Of a DNA stretch of 64,000 bases, positions 36,718-48,700 are shown in pieces. The DNA lies in NCBI RefSeq assembly GCF_050908995.1, contig NC_135132.1:3405001-3469000 (forward strand). Reading direction: 5' to 3'. A model generated the notes under the pieces. That model saw only the letters and a list, made by a program, of their open reading frames with translations, was not told where the DNA came from and did not search any database. The DNA comes from Andrena cerasifolii (Eukaryota > Arthropoda > Insecta > Hymenoptera > Andrenidae). Positions within the stretch are counted from its first letter, which is position 1. Each line of letters begins with the position of its first letter. Position numbers and translations under genes: made by a program.

Positions 36718-37244
36718 CAAGGGAACACCGCGAACCCGGACTCATCGATTGAAACGCAACTTTGTGGGTTTTCAGAGTGATTCAAAACAAGAAGAACGGT
36801 GCCTTTCATTTGGGCCCTATCGCCCTTTAAGGGGGTGAAAACTAACCTCAAATTCAAATTGGCACTTCCACTTTTTCGCGTGTAACTCTCAAAGTACAAC
36901 AGACAGAAAAAAATGTTTCAAACAAAAGTTTAATGGTGCAATAAGCGCTACAAACTTTCGTAAACAAAATTTTGAAAAGAGTTTTTTTCGTCAATTATAT
37001 ATATAATAAATATTTATTTTTAACTCTTTTCAAAATTTTGTTAACGGAAGTTTGTAGCGCATATTGCACCATTAAACTTTTGTTTGAAACATTTTTCTCT
37101 GTCTGTTCTACTTTGAGAGTTACACGCGAAAAAGTGGAAGCGCCAATTTGACTTTGAGGTTAGTTTTCACCCCCTTAAAGAGCGATAGGGCCCAAATGAA
37201 ACACACAAAGTTGCGTTCCAATCCGGGTTCGCGGTGTTCCCTTG
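36718..37244. mobile_element. Foldback MITE, CAAGGGAACACC termini, TAA duplication
   Basis: CAAGGGAACACCGCGAACCC and its complement close a 527-bp near-palindrome. TAA lies at 36715-36717 and 37245-37247. Same terminal hexamer and duplication length as 20791-21221. Confidence 0.88.
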
Positions 37245-38197
37245 TAAGTAGTATTATAATATAAACATTTCTATGCCATTCGACAAAACAGTTTTGTATG
37301 CATATTCCAGGTACATAATAATTGTATCTCTAAAATCTCGAAATTTGTAGAATTTTATTTCTAAAACATTGCTTTTCTGCGAAAGCTCTAAGTTACTTTA
37401 AATTCAGTATCATATTTAAAAAAAATTGCCCGAAATTTGTCAAAATTTCCACTACGAAAAACTGTGGAAAAATCAAGAAACATAAATATTAAAAATCTTC
37501 CTGATTGATAGAGAAAATCATAATAATCGAAAATTCAATGAAAATGTTTACTTGAATCGGTCGATTCGTGGTCACACTTTCCAAACACTTTTTTCTCTGA
37601 ACTTGGCAAAAATACGCTCGCTGCGCTCTTGTGAAACTAGATCACGGATTACCATCCGCCATGCATTCCCCTTTTTTTATCCGCCAAGAAAAATGCGCGC
37701 ACAACGCGTGTGAATCGGTTATTCGTGCGCCGACTAATTTCAGACATTTACTTTCAGTAATTCTGACTATATTGTTGCTACAACACCACGCGAAGTTAGT
37801 GAAACATTAAATATTAACACAACAAATATTGAATGGCGTAAACAGTGAAAATAATAGCCTTGATTATATTTTAGTGCAAAAGAACGTGGAGCTTAGCAAA
37901 GTTAATGATAAGTGTTACCTTAATACTTTTAATTATCTAAGCTCCATATTTTTTTTTATTCATAAATGTATCGCAAAATTTTATATAAATAGTTGTCTCT
38001 ACTGTATTTTCAGTTGTAAGCACACAGTTTTCAATGCTAGGAAAATGTTCCCCATATTGGCGCCTTTAATAAAGTACCTCCATAAATTGGAAACGTGTTG
38101 ATAGTTTTGAGCAGAAAAATTTCAGAACAATTTCAAGATTGTAATTGATACATAAATCTAATAAAACAGACTAAAATGCTATGTGGTTGGTTACGAA
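37245..38197. other. AT-rich gene-free stretch
   Basis: The frame 37829-38101 has no recognisable domain. The GC-richer patch 37600-37700 shows no inverted repeat that I can define. Confidence 0.4.
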
Positions 38198-38250
<53 letters not shown>

Positions 38251-38310
38251 TATATTTTATATTAAAATATATATATTAAAATATATATATATATATATTT
38301 TATATTATAT
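38198..38310. repeat. (TA)n microsatellite
   Basis: Long alternating AT tract with short interruptions. Confidence 0.9.
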
Positions 38311-38342
38311 ATATATAATTTTAAATGAATTATTATTATATA

Positions 38343-38970
38343 ATTTCAACATATATATACATCGAAAGTCGACAAGAAGAATAAAAAAAATTCAGGTAAA
38401 AATTCATATATATATTCATATATATATGAATTTTTACCTGAATTTGTATTCATATATATATGAATTTTTACCTGAATTTGTATTCATATATATATGAATT
38501 TTTACCTGAATTTGTATTCATATATATATGAATTTTTACCTGAATTTGTATTCATATATATATGAATTTTTACCTGAATTTGTATTCATATATATATATA
38601 TGAATTTTTACCTGAATTTGTATTCATATATATATGAATTTTTACCTGAATTTGTATTCATATATATATGAATTTTTACCTGAATTTGTATTCATATATA
38701 TATGAATTTTTACCTGAATTTGTATTCATATATATATGAATTTTTACCTGAATTTGTATTCATATATATATGAATTTTTACCTGAATTTGTATTCATATA
38801 TATATGAATTTTTACCTGAATTTGTATTCATATATATATGAATTTTTACCTGAATTTGTATTCATATATATATGAATTTTTACCTGAATTTGTATTCATA
38901 TATATATGAATTTTTACCTGAATTTTTTTTATTCTTCCTGTCGACTTTCGATGTATATATATGTTGAAAT
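38343..38970. repeat. Inverted-repeat element with a 34-bp tandem array at its centre
   Basis: Left arm 'tttcaacatatatatacatcgaaagtcgac..agaagaataaaaaaa' is repeated inverted at the right end (38921-38970). The centre is about 15 copies of a 34-bp unit, 'aatttgtattcatatat..gaatttttacctg', nearly identical. Part of the arm (cgaaagtcgacaagaagaat) recurs once more at 39092-39118 in direct orientation. Confidence 0.85.
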
Positions 38971-39255
38971 TAAATATACGACTAAGCATCCTTATTTACA
39001 CTAAGAGAATACATATTTGCATATATTGCACTATTTTGTGTCGGCCAATTATTTTTGCCGTTTTCTTCAGCACCACGGACAAAAATAAATTTCGAAAGTC
39101 GACAAGAAGAATAAAAAAATTTCGGGTTCACATATTAAACTTTAGAAATAACGATAAATTACAATTACAATTGCAGCTAAATAATTCGGGTTTAAAGAAA
39201 TGAAATAAATTAAAATTACGCATAATAACGAATTCGAACCAGATCATCGAACTTC

Positions 39256-39519
39256 CTAAAAGAAACGCGAGAAAACTTTCCGGTCAAGCCAACACATTTG
39301 TGACCATAACTCTTTCCACGTTACGTACTGCAATGTTTCAGTGATCGTTTTACGATTCCCTGTTTTCGGTATCCCGAGAAATTCCTCGATCCCACTACCG
39401 TGTTCGGCCACTTTCATTTCACTTTCTCGCTCGATGGAATTCAAATCTTCGGCAGTCGAGTCGGAACTATGCGTCCGAACGCTTTCTTCCGTGGCACCCT
39501 TTGCAAGTGACGAAGTAGC
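39256..39519 (-). other. Unrecognised open frame upstream of PAPSS
   Basis: An 87-codon frame without stops on the minus strand. It is Ser/Thr/Glu-rich at first and then reads IEEFLGIPKTGNRKTITETL and WKELWSQMCWLDRKV. Composition looks protein-like and it ends 190 bp before the PAPSS start, in divergent orientation. The first in-frame ATG is at 39417, and there is no good acceptor at the open end. I do not recognise it; it could be an exon of an unseen gene, a 5' exon of PAPSS on the other strand, or chance. Confidence 0.25.
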
Positions 39520-39707
39520 TTAGACAGTATTAAATTGCTATAAATTAATTCCAACTGCTGGTTAAACTAAAGCGATTAACATATCAAATATAACATTCCG
39601 GCGTTGCACGATCTGCTTACATAAATTATCCAATAAAATATTAACTGTAAATGAGCAATTAAAACACGTAAAATTGCAGAAGTGTGTGTCTTTAAATATC
39701 CTTCACA

Positions 39708-39767
39708 ATGGGGATGTACGTAAATCCTTTATTGGAGAATCGAAGAGCGGAGAGAAAAGTGAATCAG
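39708..39767 (+). CDS. PAPSS: PAPSS coding exon 1
   Basis: 20 codons, MGMYVNPLLENRR.., donor gtaaac, phase 0. Variable N-terminus, so start and exon are supported mainly by phase and position. Confidence 0.8.
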
Positions 39768-42700
39768 GTAAACTGTAACAGATTAAGCTTTCTCCCAATT
39801 CATTTGCGTACTTTCGCCAATATGGTAGACTGCTTAATAATTAATTAATAATTATTACACACTGATTGCACATACATATTCGTGTATTAATTTTTTAATG
39901 TAAAAAAGATTGCTACTGCCACTACTGTTATTAGTGGTAACAGTAATAATAATAATTTATTATTTTGTTTTAAGTTCCCCATTTTATTTTATTTGTTCAA
40001 ATATATCCGTAGATTGTGGCGTCAAATGTGACACAGCAGATTCATCATGTGACGAGAGAAAAACGAGGAGAGGCTTACGGGAGATTCAAAGGATTTCGCG
40101 GATGTACAATTTGGCTGACGGGACTGTCAGGAGCTGGGAAGACCTCGATTTCGTTCGAGCTTGAAAATCACCTTATATCGCGGGTAAAGTTATTACAACA
40201 TTCGTGGAATAATAACAGTATATAGAGTTTAAACAGATCGCTTGTTTACAAGTTATGTAAATATTTTATGGCGTCTAAATTATTTTGTAATTAACATATT
40301 TACGCATCCTTTTATTGATTAAACTGCTGTGGGATCTTTACTACCAAAACTTCAATCACAAACAGCTGTTACATCCGGGTACTCTGTAATTCAAACTTTC
40401 TACGGTTCTAAGTGGTACTTCCACTTAATCTTACATAACTGCATAAAATTAGAAAGTGCTGCGTAGATCGTGAAATTAGCAAGAATAGATGTGATTAACA
40501 AAGTAATTATTGGCAATAAAGAAATCTTTATGGAGAATTTTTTAAGGTACTTTTTATGTTAAGGGTGCATTGTACTTTTTTCCCTCGAAAATTAAGCAGT
40601 CTTCATGAATTTTTTTCTACCTGGAACTGAAGAGATAGAAAGATGGGATTTGTTGCAAATGAAAGATCACTGTTTGAAAGTATTGAAAGAATTTTTGTTA
40701 AAAAAATGCACCCTCCCTCCCTTTGTTATATTCACTTAAATTTGGTCCCTCGCGGAGTGAGTAGAATTGCATTGCCATAAGTTCTGTCTTCTGTGCTTAT
40801 CTGAAACATAAAAACAAATTAAGGGGTTGTACCTAGTCAGGGGGCCGAAAAGAGACGAATGTTTGTGAATTATTTTTGAAAAAACGGAAGCTAATATTTT
40901 TACAGCACTTTTTGCATTTAAAAGAGCAACATTTAAAGAACATTTGGTAATTTTTTTGTAGAAAAATATTCACGTTTATAATAAAAATACGACATCCAAA
41001 AACCAGTAGTTTTTAAAAAACTACTGCGCCAATATTTTTCAAATTTTGTGGGCTTATTTTTTATATAAAAATCTACTGAATGACGGAAGGATTTTTTTTT
41101 AAAGAAAAATGGCTTTATGGTTATTACTAATGAAAACTATTCAATGGAAAAAAATTCCACCATCATTCAATAGATTTTTATATAAAAAATAAGCCCACAA
41201 AATTTCAGAAAGATGGGTGCAGTAGTTCTCGAGATATCTTGCTCACCGTTTTTAAAAAGGCTTCTTGGATGTCCTTGTATTTTTATTATAAACGTAAATA
41301 TTTTTCTATAAACAAACTACCAAATGTTCTTTAAATGTTGCTCTTTTAAATGCGAAAAGTTCTGTAAAAATATATGCTTCCACTTTTTCAAAAAAAAATT
41401 CACAAATATTCGTCTCTTTCGGCCTAACCCAGACCTAACCCCTTAAGACATAAAAATTTATTACATTTTGTTGTCGTTGACAGAACCGATTCTTAAATAT
41501 AACATTTAAAATAAAAATTGCGGACTGTCTCATTACTTAGTCGCTAACACTTCTCAGCTGTTTATAAAACATGGATTTAGATATCAAAATATCGAAGTGT
41601 TCCGAATGACTTCTTTCCATCTGCAGATTGGAGATTCCGATGAATGGTATAAAAGAAATCCCAGTGTTCTGGGGCCACTAATTTTTATAAAAAATTGAGA
41701 TTCTAGTTGCAATACTGAACTGCACTAAAATTGGAGCGAGTTCACAAGACTTGTGGTAGCTTCAAGCGTCTTCGATTACAAACCACGAGATCCGGGTTCG
41801 AGTCTCATAGCTGCCATTTACCTCTCACAATTTTTTTTTCCTTCTTTGATTCGCATCATTTTACGTATCTCGTCGAATTAGATTCTACAATTCCCAATTC
41901 AGTATTCCAGTAAAAATATGAATCGTATGTATTTGATAACACTGTCCAACAAAATTGAACCTTTTTCTGTTCTGTAACATTCAATAGCCGTTTCTTATAG
42001 GTTTTCGTGCGCTGAAAACGAATTCGCAAACCGTTTGTCGCCATCACCCTCAGTTTTTGAGAAATTTGATTTTCAAAAAAAACTGCAAATTTTCAACTTT
42101 GAACATTTTTTCTGTCGAAACGGTAATAGTTATTCGGTTGGTTGTTGCATCAAATTATTCTATGAATCCTCGCGAACAAAACGATGTAAGTTATTATTGA
42201 ATTATAAGCATTTAAATATGTTTAAACAACGATCAAAGGGAAAAGGACACCCGAAATGCACCAATTTTTGCAGATATGTTGCTATATATTTTACAAACTA
42301 AGGGTCTAGGAGAAAATTTGACTACTTCACGCGATGCAGCAGAAAATTTTCTTTCGGAAACCGCTAACAGAAGTGGTAAGTCACGTTTTGTTTTCAATAC
42401 AGAAGCGAAATAGTTTGGGAAAACGTGCGGCGCGGACAGTGGTAGTCATGCGCGTTAAGCGATTGAGTGACGCTGAGCGGCAGTGTGTCGACGCCGCACG
42501 TTTTGCCAAACTATTTCGCTTCTGTATTGAAAACAAAACGTGTCTTACCACTTCTGTTGATGCTTTCCGAAGGGAAAATGTCCGCTGCATCGCATGGAAT
42601 GGTCAGATTTTTTCCCAGACCCTTAGTTCTGGAAATAAATTGAAAGATATCTTCAAAAATGAGTGCATTTCGGGTGTACTTTTCCTTTTGATGGTTGTTT

Positions 42701-45700
42701 AAACATATTTAAATTTCATAATGCAATAATAACTTACATCGTTGTATTCGAGAGGATTCATAGAATAATTTGACGCAACGAGCAACCGAATAACTATTAC
42801 CGTTTCGACACAAAAAATGCTCAAAGTTGAAAATTTGCAGTTTTTTTTCAAAATCAAATTTCTCAAAAACTAAGGGTGATGGCAACAAACGGTTTAGGGA
42901 TTCGTATTCGGGGCGAAAAACTCTACAAGAATCACCCAGTGGATATTGCGGAACAAAATCGTGTTGGACAGTGTAATTGGCGTGATGTACCTATTATTAT
43001 TTCTTTATATTTACATGTAATTACTACTTAACAGTGATAAATCTTCCTCTCACCAATTAGCGTTAAAATTGTTCTCTTTGAGTGATGCAGTAAACAGTAA
43101 GCCCCAGTTATTTGCGTCCTAATGGGGTCCTACTGATTGCGAAGACAGAGAGAAAGTAAAGTGCTTAACATCTAATTATTTTTCCAGCTTTTATTATCCT
43201 TCGATGAAGTAAAATATATTCATGAAGTTTAGCTGTTCCACGAGCATCCAGCAGAGTTGCTTTATTTAAATCGAAACATAAACACACATCAAAACAAAAT
43301 AAAAACTTGCTACATACCTGGGTACACTTAAAATTAAGTCCTGTTAGTAATCGTATAAGATAGGACATAGGGTATGATTAAAATGCAGAATAAGGATATT
43401 AAGGATCAGGAGATGAAAGTATTGGCGATATTGGTAATATTAGGAATATTAGTGGATAAAGAATCTAGCGAAATGTTTGAAGGAAGAAGGGGTTGTTTTA
43501 TATTCTATGACCGACTAGGTCCTTGATGAAACCATTCGAGAAGGATAAACAAATAAATAGGATTCTCAGAGAAAGAACAAACTAGAGAAAAAAATTTGTT
43601 GGTCTGTATACGTACAGCCAGAGATGGACAACATTTTTATTTAAATAAAATTTTCGAATAACGAATAAAAGTTAAAGGAATTATTCGGATAATAAGGATT
43701 CTGATATAGATTAACAATATTCGATGGTACTTTCTTCATTTAGGAAGAAAGTGTAGCGTGGAGACTAATTTTGGACTCCTGATTGTCAAGGGGGCATTTC
43801 TCCTTTTCCCATATCGATTAACTTCCTTTTCAGGGAATACCAGCGTACAGTATCGACGGTGACAATGTTCGTAGGAGCTTAAATCGGAATCTCGGCTTCA
43901 CCAAAGAGGATAGGGAGGAGAATGTGAGAAGAGCAGCAGAAGTAGCCAAGCTGTTCGCGGACTGCGGTATAATCACCATTTGCAGTTTCGTCTCTCCATT
44001 CGAGGCAGATAGACAATTGGCCAGAAAGATTCACGAAGAATTCAACATAAAATTCTTCGAAATCTTCGTCAACGCTTCCGTCGAAATTTGCGAAGCGAGA
44101 GACGTCAAAGGGTTGTACAAGAAAGCTAGGGAGGGTATTATTAAAAGCTTCACGGGGGTGGGTCAGAAATACGAAGTGCCTGAAAAACCTGATCTGGTCG
44201 TGAACACTGAAGTTCACAGCCTGGAGAAATCGACGAAGAAGGTGGTCAAGTTCTTGAAAAGGGAGGGGATTATCCCAGATGATCGCGAAGATGTGCAAGA
44301 GTTGTTCGTTGAGAGTGATAGGATTGAAGATGCCAAGAGGGAGGCTGAGAATCTTACGAGTATGTTCCTACATCACGTAAATTTTCCGTTACATAAATAG
44401 TATTAACTGTCGTAACAATTAATTTCTTGGAGCATTAATTGTCACTGTATATTTAAAAATATTTAGTAAATTAATTGCCTTAACATTAGGTCGTATTAAC
44501 GTAATTTTGTATACTGAAAGGCAGCTTAATATTAATAATAATTAATAGATAATGATGTGCAATTTATTGAAATTTTTTGTAAATACACAACCTATATTAT
44601 TACGGATGAAATTCTGAATTATTAAAAATATTTTCTAATCCTGAAGGTATCGAGATTACCGATGTCGATTTGCAATGGGTCCAAGTACTCGCTGAAGGTT
44701 GGGCAAGTCCTCTCAGAGGTTTTATGAGGGAAGATGAGTACTTACAGGTGAGAACACTTTACTTTAGTTTTATGGAAGATGTAAACAATGCAACACATTG
44801 TAAGCAGACACTAGTGCAGTGGAATAATAAACAGTGGTTAAAACAAATTCGATATTACTCTATCTAATATAATTGAGTTGCAAGTTGCAACTACAGCACT
44901 TTTTGTATTGTATCAATTGTGCGGCTTACTTCACACATGAAAGTATTTGAAAACATTAAGTAGATTATATTTGATTTGTAATTTATACTTATATTTCACT
45001 GACACACTCCACGTGAATCTGTTAAAATGACTAATGCTACTTAAATATTTCCAAAAGTATTCAGAACAACTTTTTTATATCGAAGTACATGATTTAGAAA
45101 ACCTATATTTTAACAGTATTAACGTGATTATGTAAATATCTTTGAGTATATGATGACTACCCTCAATTTTAATGAAATGTACAAACTGCATAAGTCGTGT
45201 GATTCAAGTAATTTCAACGAATACGCAGGGTGTCCCAAAATTGCGGGATAATCCGCAACATTCAATATCCTCAAGTAAAACGACGTCGAAAAGTCTTTTA
45301 CCGTTTTGGAATACGAGGCTTCGTTCTCGAGATATTAACAGTTGAATATTAGTGCGTGTGTGTCTTTATCTACGCGTCCCTGCTGCGCGTGCGCGCGAGC
45401 GGTCACTGCTCTGCGCTCAGCTGTCTCGGCTTTAAACTGCGCGGCCCGGAACTTGGACCGCTAATATTCAACAGTTAATATCTCGAGAACGAAGACTCGG
45501 ATCCCAAAACGGTAAAGGACTTTTCGATGTCTCTTTGCATTACGATACTGCATGTTCCGAGAAGTCCCTAAATTTTGAGAAACCCAATATATAGTTCTCT
45601 CATACTTACTGCTGTAGTGTGCTATTTATGTAACCACAGTATATTCTGTGTACCAAAGTGTTTTACCCGTTGATTTATTAATAATAATAATAATAAAGAG

Positions 45701-48700
45701 AGTAATTATGAAAATGAAAGTGATAGTAAATATTTTCCCGCCAGTGCCAGCATTTCAAGACCCTTCAGCAGAATGAAAGTGTTAATAATCAATCCATACC
45801 AATTGTTCTTCCGGTTAACACCGTTCAAAAAGAAAAATGCAACGACGTACCAGCATTAACCCTCACGTACCAAGGTCGACCCATTGCAATTTTACGCAGG
45901 CCAGAATTCTTTGCGCATCGAAAGGAAGAAAGGTTTCAAAATACTATAACTATTCTATTTTTTTAATGTAAAACTTTTAAATAAATTTTCGAATTGCATG
46001 AAGTTTATTATTATACTCATGACTCGTTATATGGCTACTAACATAATTACAAACTTTTATGAAAAATTTAAAAGATGTTCTTTCAACATTTCTGTTCGGA
46101 ATATGATAAATAATCAAGTATTTATAAAAATATTTGTAGTGAGTATTTATGTTTTCAATATTTAGACGATATATTACGTATTTTTTTTATTTTTGCTATT
46201 ATGCAGGTGGATTTATTTAAATATTTTCTGTAGCAAAAGTACAAATGGAATTCAGTGTCTGCAAATGTTCATTTCTAATGAAAATGAATTATAACAGATG
46301 TTGTAGGGAATTCGGAACGAATGACCCAGGCCATCCTTACATTAGGATGATTCAAAAGTCAGGTGATTGGTTGGTCGGAGGAGAGTTGGAGGTTCTCGAA
46401 AGAATTCGATGGAACGACGGTCTCGACAAATACAGGCTTACCCCCAACGAAATACGAGAGAAGTGTAAAGAGATGGGTGCTGATGCTGTTTTCGCTTTTC
46501 AATTAAGGAATCCTGTGCATAATGGTCATGCGCTTCTGATGCAGGTTTGCTTGTTTTTGTAATGATTTAAATGTAGTAAACTATGAGTGAAAGAGGGACA
46601 ATCGGAACAGAATTTTTGTTTATTGTCATTATTGATCATTAACGAAATTGATTTTGTATAATAACAATAGAACTCGATTAATATAGGTATGATACAATTG
46701 GTCAGTAGTTGCTTGTTAACAACTACGTACTTCCGTGCAGTAATACGTACATATGTACGTATAGGGTGAACCACCTAAAAATATGAACTTGAATATTTCC
46801 GTTTTGTTCGAACTTAAGAAAACTGGCGGGAATAAAAATTGTTCAGTGGAAAAGCATTATTCTTTGGGGTTATTATTTCTAAGTTTTCAAGGTGATCAGT
46901 GTTTGGGTTAAATAGAATCTTAATAATCCTAATAAATAATAGAAGGGTATATATTACCTTCATGTTTAAATCGAGAAGAAACTAAATCTAAATACACTTC
47001 CAGCAATGTGTAAATAGTGAGATTTGTTATGGGGGTTGAGAGGGGGGAGGGAATGCGACACAATGAAATCTGTGGGAGGTCTATTGTCGAATAGTTCCAA
47101 AAGTTGAAAATTTTGAATATGCTAGCCTTGAGAAAAAATAAACTTCCTATTGTCACATTTTTTAGCGTGCACCTTTTATTCTTGTCAGTTTTTTGTAACT
47201 GAAGTCACCACTACAATGTCTAATTGTAAATAGATATTTCAATCAAGACGAAATTTTTATTAATAGAATTTGGATACAGTTCGAATTTCATTAAAATTTG
47301 GATGAAAACAAATAAATAAAATTTTTAATCTTACTGAAAGTGTTAATCGTGTTGAATAAATTTCAGCAAAATTTTTATTCAATATAATTAATAACAGGAC
47401 ACGAGGAAATACCTTCTGGAAGAACGTGGCTTTAAAAAGCCGGTTCTTTTATTACACCCTCTAGGAGGATGGACGAAAGAAGATGACGTCCCATTATCAG
47501 TACGGATAAATCAGCACCAAAGTGTTCTCGAGGAAGGTGTGTTACACCCAGACACCATTCTGGCCATTTTCCCAAGTCCAATGATGTACGCTGGCCCCAC
47601 TGAGGTATCTTTATCAATTACTCTTCATAATCATAAATACAGGACATAAAGTATGGTCTACTAGAATCAAGCCATTTTGATATTTTCTATTACCTTGATG
47701 TTGGAATAAGAAGCTTCAATAAGAGGTAAACGAGATTAACATTATTCATCTTTTGTTGGTGTGTCTTTATTGTAGCTTCTATCCAACATAATTATTGAGG
47801 TGTAATTAGGTTTCTAGTAGACTCCCTGATAACTATCTGTCTCTAATCCGACATCAGATTGGGAGCAGGGTCTGGCACGAGAGCGCAGAATCTGACGTCA
47901 GAACTGCAGCAGTCTGTGTCCGCATTTGGCTGCGTTCTGATGTGCAGAGCCTGAGGTGCAGTGCCTGATGTCAGATGGACAGCGGATCGACAGCAGATTT
48001 CGCCGTCTGCTAGGCACAGTAACAGCGCCATCTGTAGGCAATTGCTTGGTAATTCTGGATCTCAGATGGCGCTGTTGCTGTGCCTAGCAGACGGCGAAAT
48101 CTGCTGTCCATCTGATATCAGGCACTGCACCTCAGGCTCTGCACATCAGAACGCAGCCAAATGCGGGCACAGACTGCTGCAGTTCTGACGTCAGATTCTG
48201 CTGGCAGATCTGGCTATCAGGGCTATAGGTATACCAAACATTAGTAAGGGCTTCACTGCGCATGCCCAAATAGAAAAGAGCTCCACAGAGCCAGTATTAT
48301 GAGGATATCGATGGCTAAGTAGATTTGCGGTTTAGCGATCTACTATCGAGACACTACTATTGTCTAGATCGCAATGGGAGACCTTCCACAGACTCCTTGA
48401 CTTCCCATTCTTTTCTATGTATATAGTAGCTCCCCCTACAATAGATCTACTACGGATCCCTTTGTTTCCGAATCTCCACATCTCAGCTCTTCCTACAAAA
48501 AACCTACTACGGACCAGTCTACATTTCCCACCTTCTCCTCTCAGCACCTCCTGCAAAAGATTTCCTGCCCACCCCCTCGTCTTAATACCTCCTAAAAAAT
48601 TCACTACAGTACTTTCTCGTTGTATGATCGCCAGATTTTGTTCGTTGTATGATCATCACTATCCCCCCTCACTGGCGGTATCCTCCTTGCAACCAGGCAC

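Noticed and set aside
44720..44867. Frame extending past PAPSS exon 4
   Set aside because: It reads through the gtgaga donor into the intron; exon 5 continues the protein in phase.
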